Shown piece after piece: positions 31,124-35,976 of a stretch of 35,976 nucleotides of DNA. The notes below the pieces were generated by a model that made no database searches, was not told the origin of the DNA, and worked only from the letters and a program-made list of their open reading frames with translations. Where the stretch lies: positions 1-35,976 of the forward strand of contig JAISQA010000026.1 of NCBI GenBank assembly GCA_031274525.1. Direction: 5' to 3'. The translations under genes were made by a program, and so were the position numbers. Origin of the DNA: Candidatus Margulisiibacteriota bacterium. GTDB taxonomy: Bacteria > Margulisbacteria > Termititenacia > Termititenacales > Termititenacaceae. How positions within the stretch are numbered: the stretch's first letter is position 1; every line of letters begins with the position of its first letter.

Positions 31124-32306
31124 TCCGTACAGCGGCATGACCATGACTTTTCAGGTGACGGAAGACTGCAATCTGCGCTGTACGTATTGTTATGAGGTGG
31201 ATAAAAAACCGGGTGACCTGCCGTTTGAGTACGCCCGGAAATTTATCGATATTATTTTGTCTGACGATGACCCCATAGGCGTGAGGCATACGGATTATGC
31301 GTGGCTGCACCAGCAGGGCATAATTCTGGACTTCATCGGCGGGGATGCGCTGATGGTGCCGGATTTGGTGGACAGGATCCTGCAATATTATCAATATAAA
31401 GCGGTGCTGCTGGGCCATCACGGCGCGTATCGCTGGCGGGCGGCTATTTCCAGCAATGGCACTTTGTTTGCTAACCCTAAAGTCCGGGATTTCATGCTGA
31501 AATACCAGAATAATCTTTCCGTGGGGGTAAGCGTGGACGGCTGTCCGGAGATACACGACCGTAACCGCATATACAAGGACGGCCGGGGGACAATGAAAGA
31601 CATAATGAAATGGTGGGACTGGTATATAGCGTGGACAGGCCTGGACAACGCGGCCACGAAAGCCACGTGCAATAAAGAAACAATCCCGTATCTTCTCAAG
31701 TCTATTAAATTCCTGCATGAAGAAATGGGTTTGAGGCATATAAACATAAACTTTATCTTTGAGGACATGAAATTAACGGAAGAAGATCTGAAACAACTGG
31801 ACGCCGAGATGGAAAAATCTATTTATTATATATTAGAGCACAGACATGATCTGCATGTGAGCATGTTCGATAAGGGCTTCGGCATCGGCGAGGCGATGAA
31901 AGATCCGGATAAGGGGTGGTGTGGCTCCGGCTCCATGCCGTGCCTGAGTATCAACGGGAAGATATATCCCTGTTTTAGATTTTCGCCGAACACAATGCAC
32001 AGCCGCGAACTGGACTTTTATGTGGGCGATGTGTGGAACGGGTTGAATCACAAGGAGCGGTTTGAGACGGTAAGGAAGCAGACGCGCCGGAATATATCCC
32101 CGCGGAAATGCCTGGAGTGCAATGTCGAGAGCTCCTGCGCGTGGTGCATCGGCGGGGCTTTTGCGGAGAAAGGGGAGTTTTACCGCCAGACGAATATCTG
32201 CGAAGTGCATAAGCTCCAATCTAAGTGGAGCCGCAAGTACTGGGAGGAGTATGACAGGCTGGAGGGCACAAAGTCCTTTGATGAACAGGGGAAAGTAATA
32301 CGGTGA
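31107..32306 (+). CDS. SPASM radical SAM peptide maturase of the CXXX system
   Basis: 399 residues. The radical SAM cluster site is C21-x3-C25-x2-C28 (CNLRCTYC). The SPASM domain has C279..G284-x4-C289, C335-x2-C338-x5-C344-x2-C347 and C365, ligands for auxiliary FeS clusters; C272 is nearby. SISxD-like strands (AAISSNGTL, VGVSVDG) fit the anaerobic sulfatase maturase branch. The usual GGEP motif reads GGDALM. Enzymes of this group form thioether or other radical links on peptides. The cysteine-rich protein two genes upstream is the obvious substrate, by context. GAGGAG lies ten bases before the ATG. Confidence 0.9.
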   Translation: MIPAISPYSGMTMTFQVTEDCNLRCTYCYEVDKKPGDLPFEYARKFIDIILSDDDPIGVRHTDYAWLHQQGIILDFIGGDALMVPDLVDRILQYYQYKAVLLGHHGAYRWRAAISSNGTLFANPKVRDFMLKYQNNLSVGVSVDGCPEIHDRNRIYKDGRGTMKDIMKWWDWYIAWTGLDNAATKATCNKETIPYLLKSIKFLHEEMGLRHININFIFEDMKLTEEDLKQLDAEMEKSIYYILEHRHDLHVSMFDKGFGIGEAMKDPDKGWCGSGSMPCLSINGKIYPCFRFSPNTMHSRELDFYVGDVWNGLNHKERFETVRKQTRRNISPRKCLECNVESSCAWCIGGAFAEKGEFYRQTNICEVHKLQSKWSRKYWEEYDRLEGTKSFDEQGKVIR

Positions 32307-32325
32307 ATAAAAAAAGGAGGCAATC

Positions 32326-32733
32326 ATGGCAGAAAAAAAAGATAGTAAGGGAATAATCGTAACGGGGAATAATAACTCGCAGGAAAAAGACCCGCGGGTG
32401 TGTCCGAAGTGCGGGAAGATCCATGATATAAGGAAAGACCTGGGGATTAAGGCGGAACAGGCGGAAGTAGAAAGTCTGGTGCTGATAAACAACCGGGTGA
32501 ATGTGGCGGAGCAGGCCGCCCGGCCGGTGGATTTGCCAGCCAGTGTGACGAAAGAACAGGTGCAGCTGTTTGTCTCGGCGGCTCTGGAGGCGAAAGCCGA
32601 GGCCCTGTCTTTGCAGCGCCAGTGGTGGCAGGAGATTCTGGCGAAATATACAGAATTGCCGAAAGATGAAAATGTGTTCGTGGACTTTGAGACCGGTGAG
32701 TTTTATATTATGACGCCGCCGGAGGAGCTTTAG
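32326..32733 (+). CDS. Small accessory protein B of the CXXX system
   Basis: 135 residues. Near residue 26 it has CPKCGKIHD, half a zinc ribbon. The C-terminal half (QLFVSAALEAKAEALSLQRQWWQEILAKYTEL...NVFVDFETGEFYI) has the same plan as accessory protein A. AAGGAGG lies before the ATG. It ends the operon; the next gene, rmuC, has its own promoter. Function unknown, likely a substrate- or enzyme-binding partner. Confidence 0.7.
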   Translation: MAEKKDSKGIIVTGNNNSQEKDPRVCPKCGKIHDIRKDLGIKAEQAEVESLVLINNRVNVAEQAARPVDLPASVTKEQVQLFVSAALEAKAEALSLQRQWWQEILAKYTELPKDENVFVDFETGEFYIMTPPEEL

Positions 32734-32746
32734 AATAGCTATTTCA

Positions 32747-32755
32747 TGCTAAAAT
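32747..32755 (+). promoter_or_regulatory. rmuC promoter, extended -10, leaderless
   Basis: TGCTAAAAT ends six bases before the ATG at 32762, so the seventh base is the A of ATG. No ribosome site exists in between. The -35 is poor. Confidence 0.6.
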
Positions 32756-32761
32756 ACGCGC

Positions 32762-33799
32762 ATGGAGATCCTGCTGGGTATTCTGCTGGTTCTGGTGCTG
32801 GCGCTGATTTTCCTGGCCCTGCGGCCGCTGCCGAAAAATAATTCTGCGGAACAAATGCAGCAGGTTCAGCAGACCGTGCTGGATCAGCTGGCCCGGATGC
32901 GGCAGGAGCTGCAGAGCGGCCAGCAGCTGAATGTGCAGACCATGCAGCGGCAGTTCCAGCAGTCGCAGGAGATCATCCGCGATGTTACGGTAAAGCTGAC
33001 CCAGATCGACCAGACCAATAAACAGGTGCTGGATTTTTCCGGCCAGCTGCAGAGTCTGGAAAATATTCTCAAAAATCCCAAGCAGCGGGGCATTCTGGGC
33101 GAATATTTTCTGGAAACTCTGCTGGGCAATGTTTTGCAGCCCAATCAGTACCGGATGCAGTATAAGTTTGCGAACGGCGAGACCGTGGACGCGGCGATTT
33201 TTTACCGCGAGCTGGTGATCCCGATTGACGCCAAATTTTCGCTGGAGAAATACAACAAAATTATGGCCGAACAAAATCCCGCCGTGCGGGAACAGCTGGA
33301 GCGCGACTTCCGCAGTGATGTCAAAAACCGCATTGACGAGACGGCCAAATACATCCGCCCGCCGGAGGGCACGACCGAGTTCGCGTTTATGTTCATCCCG
33401 GCGGAAGGCGTTTATTATAATCTGCTGATCTACAATGTCGGCAGCGTCAATGTCAGCAAGCAGGATTTGATCGAATATGCTTTCCGCAAGCATGTTATTA
33501 TCGTTTCACCGACCTCCTTCTTTGCCTATCTGGAAACCGTCCTGCAGGGCCTGAAAGCCGCGGCCGTCCAGGAAAATATTCAGGAGATTATCGGGCGCGT
33601 GGGCGATCTGCAAAAACATCTGAATAACTATGAGGAGTTTATGCGCCGGCTGGGTAAAAATCTGGCGGTCACAGTCGGCAGTTACAATACCGCCAGCAAA
33701 GAGCTGCAAAAAATCGACAAAGATATTTACCGCTTGACCGACGGCGCGCACGGCGGACAGACCGATTTGCCTCTCCTTGATAGACCGAATGAAGAATGA
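32762..33799 (+). CDS. rmuC: RmuC family DNA recombination protein
   Basis: 345 residues. N-terminal membrane helix (ILLGILLVLVLALIFLAL), a long coiled coil (about 30-110, rich in Gln), then the RmuC nuclease-like domain: KNPKQRGILGEYFLETLL, DAAIFYRELVIPIDAKFSLEKY, FRSDVKNRIDETAKYI, EFAFMFIPAEGVYY and VIIVSPTSFFAYL. RmuC limits inversions at short inverted repeats, with a PD-(D/E)XK-like fold. Transcribed from an apparently leaderless promoter. Its end overlaps the probable start of uvrC by 11 bases. Confidence 0.92.
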   Translation: MEILLGILLVLVLALIFLALRPLPKNNSAEQMQQVQQTVLDQLARMRQELQSGQQLNVQTMQRQFQQSQEIIRDVTVKLTQIDQTNKQVLDFSGQLQSLENILKNPKQRGILGEYFLETLLGNVLQPNQYRMQYKFANGETVDAAIFYRELVIPIDAKFSLEKYNKIMAEQNPAVREQLERDFRSDVKNRIDETAKYIRPPEGTTEFAFMFIPAEGVYYNLLIYNVGSVNVSKQDLIEYAFRKHVIIVSPTSFFAYLETVLQGLKAAAVQENIQEIIGRVGDLQKHLNNYEEFMRRLGKNLAVTVGSYNTASKELQKIDKDIYRLTDGAHGGQTDLPLLDRPNEE

Positions 33800-35387
33800 G
33801 AAATTAGTTAAACTGCTCCAGCATCTGCCGCATGCTCCCGGTGTTTATCTGCATCTGGATGCGGGAGGCCGCCTGCTCTATGTGGGCAAGGCGCGCGACT
33901 TAAAAAAACGGGTTAGCTCCTATTTTCACGGCGACAAAGACCCCAAGACCGCCCTGCTGGTCGAGAAGATCGCTGAATTCAGCACGATTGTCACCGGATC
34001 GGAGACGGAAGCCCTGCTTCTGGAAGATTCTTTGATCAAAAAACACAAGCCGCCGTACAATATAGATCTGAAAGATGACAAGAATTATCCCTACCTTAAA
34101 TTAACCGCCGAAAAATATCCGCGCCTGATTATTGCCAGACGGCGGCTGAGCGACGGCAGCAAATATTTCGGGCCGTACGCCGGTTCGGTGCGGGACGCTT
34201 TGCGCGCGGTGCAGAGTATATTCAGCCTGCGCCGCTGCCGGCAATTGGGCAAAAAGCCCTGTTTGTATTTTCAGATCGGCCAGTGTCTTGCGCCCTGCGC
34301 GGGCGGCCGGGAGGAGCAGTACCAAAAAGAGATCGGCGCGCTGACGGATTTCCTGCGCGGGGATTATGCCGGTCTGGCCGCGGAGCTGAAGACGCGGATG
34401 GACGCTGCCGCGCAGGCTCTGGATTACGAAAGAGCCGCGCAATGCCGCGACAAACTGCGGAGCCTGGACCGGATCATGGTCAAACAAAATGTGATCGCGC
34501 CGGACAATGTTTTTCGGGATGTCTGGGGCTTTGCCGCCGGGCAGAATATTCAGGCGGCGGTGCTGCTGCGCATGCAATACGGCCGGATCATCGGCAGCCG
34601 GTCTTTCAGCGCGGTCAGCCGGCAGGGGCTGACGGAAGACGCCAGAGAGCGGCTGCTTTTGAGTTTCTACGCGCAGGACGCCGCGCCGGCGGAGATTATT
34701 CTGCCGGCGGATCTGCCGCTGGCAGTTTTCACGGGCTGGGCGCAGGAGCGCGCGGCGCGGGTCTGGCAGCCGCAGAGCGGTTTCCGCTATGACCTGATGC
34801 AAATGGGCATTTACAATGCCCGCAAGCACCTGCAGGAAAAACTTATGTCCCGGCTCCGTGCGGAGTCGCCCGCCGCCGGGCTCAAACGTTTGCAGGAGAT
34901 CCTGCAGCTGGAAGCCCTGCCGCGGCGGATAGAGTGTTACGACATCTCGCACATTCAGGGCAGCGAGACGGTAGCCTCTATGGCGGTGCTGATCGACGGC
35001 CTGCCGGATAAAAGCGAGTACCGCAAATATATTATCGATCAGGCCGAGCCGAACGATTTTGCCTCGATGGAGGAAGTTTTGACGCGGCGCTGTATGCGCC
35101 TGCCGGAGTGGGGTGCGCCGGATTTGCTGGTCGTGGACGGCGGCAAAGGCCAGCTGAGCGTGGCGGTGCGGGTCTGCAAAAATATGGGCGTAAATATCCC
35201 GCTCTGCGCGCTGGCCAAGCGGGAAGAAGAAGTTTTTATCCCGCGCCGCAGTGATCCGCTGGTCATTCCGCGGCGGGACGCGGGCCTGCGCCTGCTCCAG
35301 ACTGTCCGCGACGAAGCGCATCGTTTTGCCGTGTCTTTCCACCGGCAGCGGCGCAGCAAGCGGACATTGAAAGAAAGTGACAGGTAA
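33789..35387 (+). CDS. uvrC: Excinuclease subunit UvrC lacking the C-terminal HhH domain
   Basis: Makes the two cuts beside a DNA lesion in nucleotide excision repair. 532 residues from ATG 33789 (the track's TTG is four codons earlier; neither has a good ribosome site, so coupling with rmuC is likely). GIY-YIG nuclease at 18-35 (APGVYLHLD..LLYVGKARDLKKRV), Cys-rich RSIFSLRRCR..PCLYFQIGQCLAPC, UVR motif (AQALDYERAAQCRDKL), and RNase H-like nuclease (IECYDISHIQG, LLVVDGGKGQL, DEAHRFAVSFHR). It then stops at RSKRTLKESDR, where others continue with DDIPGIGPKRR and the HhH pair. The last codons come from the dispersed repeat. Confidence 0.92.
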   Translation: MKNEKLVKLLQHLPHAPGVYLHLDAGGRLLYVGKARDLKKRVSSYFHGDKDPKTALLVEKIAEFSTIVTGSETEALLLEDSLIKKHKPPYNIDLKDDKNYPYLKLTAEKYPRLIIARRRLSDGSKYFGPYAGSVRDALRAVQSIFSLRRCRQLGKKPCLYFQIGQCLAPCAGGREEQYQKEIGALTDFLRGDYAGLAAELKTRMDAAAQALDYERAAQCRDKLRSLDRIMVKQNVIAPDNVFRDVWGFAAGQNIQAAVLLRMQYGRIIGSRSFSAVSRQGLTEDARERLLLSFYAQDAAPAEIILPADLPLAVFTGWAQERAARVWQPQSGFRYDLMQMGIYNARKHLQEKLMSRLRAESPAAGLKRLQEILQLEALPRRIECYDISHIQGSETVASMAVLIDGLPDKSEYRKYIIDQAEPNDFASMEEVLTRRCMRLPEWGAPDLLVVDGGKGQLSVAVRVCKNMGVNIPLCALAKREEEVFIPRRSDPLVIPRRDAGLRLLQTVRDEAHRFAVSFHRQRRSKRTLKESDR

Positions 35388-35399
35388 AATATTTGTCCT
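35373..35399 (+). repeat. Dispersed GAAAGKGACAGGT repeat copy forming the uvrC end
   Basis: GAAAGTGACAGGTAAAATAT followed by TTGTCC, with GACA...TGTC able to pair. The first part encodes ESDR and the stop TAA of uvrC. Confidence 0.7.
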
Positions 35400-35437
35400 G
35401 CTGGATTGAATATTTCCACACTTAATTTTACAGTCGC

Positions 35438-35758
35438 TTATTCCAGCAGTCTTTTCAGCTCCAGAATATCGCTGCTCAGTTCGTATACTCTGGACTTATC
35501 GACAAATCCGCTGAAGGCAAAGCTCTCCTGTTTTTTGGCCAGCCGCTTGTGTTCCTTGTCCAGCTTGTCTTCCAGTTTTTTAATAACTTTCTCGATTTTG
35601 GCCGGATATTTTTCCGCGTCCTGGCTGTTCTCCAGGATATGCAGAATAGCCCGCGCGTTCCTTTCGGAATTAAGCTGATAATTATTTTTCACAGTGTTTA
35701 ATTTTTCATCCTCCGAAATGTTTTCTAAAAAATTCAAGATTTCTAAAGACTTGGACAT
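35438..35758 (-). CDS. Small coiled-coil protein of unknown function
   Basis: 106 residues, almost all helical and charged. The second half (KIEKVIKKLEDKLDKEHKRLAKKQESF) is a likely coiled coil. The minus-strand ATG has AAGGAG eight bases upstream, so it is a real gene. It converges on uvrC with a 50-base gap. No family recognised; cytoplasmic. Confidence 0.6.
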   Translation of the reverse strand: MSKSLEILNFLENISEDEKLNTVKNNYQLNSERNARAILHILENSQDAEKYPAKIEKVIKKLEDKLDKEHKRLAKKQESFAFSGFVDKSRVYELSSDILELKRLLE

Positions 35759-35797
35759 GCCTTTACTCCTTTTTTATAATGTTAATTTTTTCACCTG

Positions 35798-35845
35798 CTG
35801 GCAGGGGAGCGGCCGTGCTGATCCGTGCCAGAGGGGTTGTACCCC
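35798..35845. other. Two hairpins before the acetolactate synthase gene
   Basis: CTGGCA...TGCCAG (35798..35831) and GGGG-TTGTA-CCCC (35833..35845) lie between the divergent genes, upstream of the promoter at 35880. Role unknown. There is no leader peptide or T-box evidence. Confidence 0.3.
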
Positions 35846-35879
35846 GTTCTTACACTAATACCCACTTTTGGGCTAAATA

Positions 35880-35888
35880 TGCTAAAAT
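35880..35888 (+). promoter_or_regulatory. Extended -10 promoter of the acetolactate synthase gene
   Basis: TGCTAAAAT, 31 bases before the ATG, with AAGAAAGG as ribosome site. Confidence 0.55.
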
Positions 35889-35919
35889 CGCAAACTATAT
35901 TTTTTAAGAAAGGTTTTAG

Positions 35920-35976
35920 ATGAAGGGCGCTAAAATACTTGTCGAGGCACTGGTCAAAGAGGGCGTGGAGGTTATT
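35920..35976 (+). CDS. ilvB: Acetolactate synthase large subunit, first 19 codons
   Basis: MKGAKILVEALVKEGVEVI runs to the window edge and matches the thiamine-diphosphate enzyme N-terminus (family form M.GA..LVEAL..EGVE.IFG.PGG). It is the first step of branched-chain amino acid synthesis. Other ThDP enzymes share this start, so the call needs the rest of the gene. Confidence 0.65.
   Translation, partial: MKGAKILVEALVKEGVEVI

Noticed and set aside
1-35976. tRNA or rRNA genes
   Set aside because: No cloverleaf-type T-loop sequence or rRNA-like stretch was recognised in the gaps by eye; a covariance search was not possible.

Overview
The window looks like a piece of chromosome from an anaerobic, diderm (LPS-making) bacterium. 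LpxA and FabZ point to lipid A synthesis. A PPi-type phosphofructokinase beside triosephosphate isomerase and class II aldolase, the NAD-linked-type PyrK/PyrD pair, and a SPASM radical SAM enzyme all fit a fermentative anaerobe. The core has moderately high GC with many GCG/CTG-type codons. The lineage cannot be fixed by eye; a poorly sampled candidate phylum (Margulisbacteria/WOR-1-like) is only a guess.

Layout. (1) Positions 1-6.9 kb are an AT-richer accessory stretch, almost all on the minus strand: two small tandem paralogues (one with a 12-base G tract), an IS481-like insertion sequence whose transposase reads through its own terminal repeat, a MITE-like inverted-repeat element, an Rpn-type PD-(D/E)XK protein, a decayed antitoxin, a voltage-gated K+ channel with an amber codon near its start, a TerB-like/PH-like protein, a frameshifted small exported protein and a lipoprotein. 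(2) 6.98-10.5 kb hold tpiA, fba and a PPi-dependent phosphofructokinase, with a four-copy 11-bp iteron between fba and the kinase. (3) 10.5-16.1 kb carry an envelope and polysaccharide block (two exported proteins, a sugar epimerase/dehydratase, a UDP-HexNAc 6-dehydrogenase, a WecA/MraY-type transferase, a small DMT transporter). (4) 16.1-21.8 kb hold an N-terminally short Mfd, dprA on the opposite strand, and pyrK-pyrD. (5) 21.8-28.6 kb carry a giant secreted protein, an RnfG-like FMN-binding protein, a divergent ApbE-like lipoprotein, fabZ, lpxA and a PDZ-less site-2 protease. (6) 28.5-32.7 kb is the most striking locus: an XRE regulator divergent from a 544-residue protein with about 97 cysteines in CXXX repeats, followed by a SPASM radical SAM enzyme bracketed by two related small proteins. 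(7) 32.7 kb to the end holds rmuC, a uvrC lacking its C-terminal HhH domain, a coiled-coil protein and the first codons of an acetolactate synthase.

The CXXX locus reads as a self-contained peptide-modification system: regulator, giant substrate, two small accessory proteins and a maturase. Recurrent small-scale signals include an extended -10 motif (TGNTAAAAT), at least three -10 boxes so close to the start codon that the mRNAs would be leaderless, and a dispersed GAAAGKGACAGGT repeat that in one place supplies the stop codon of uvrC. Everything here comes from reading the sequence and the supplied ORF track; no database search was run.
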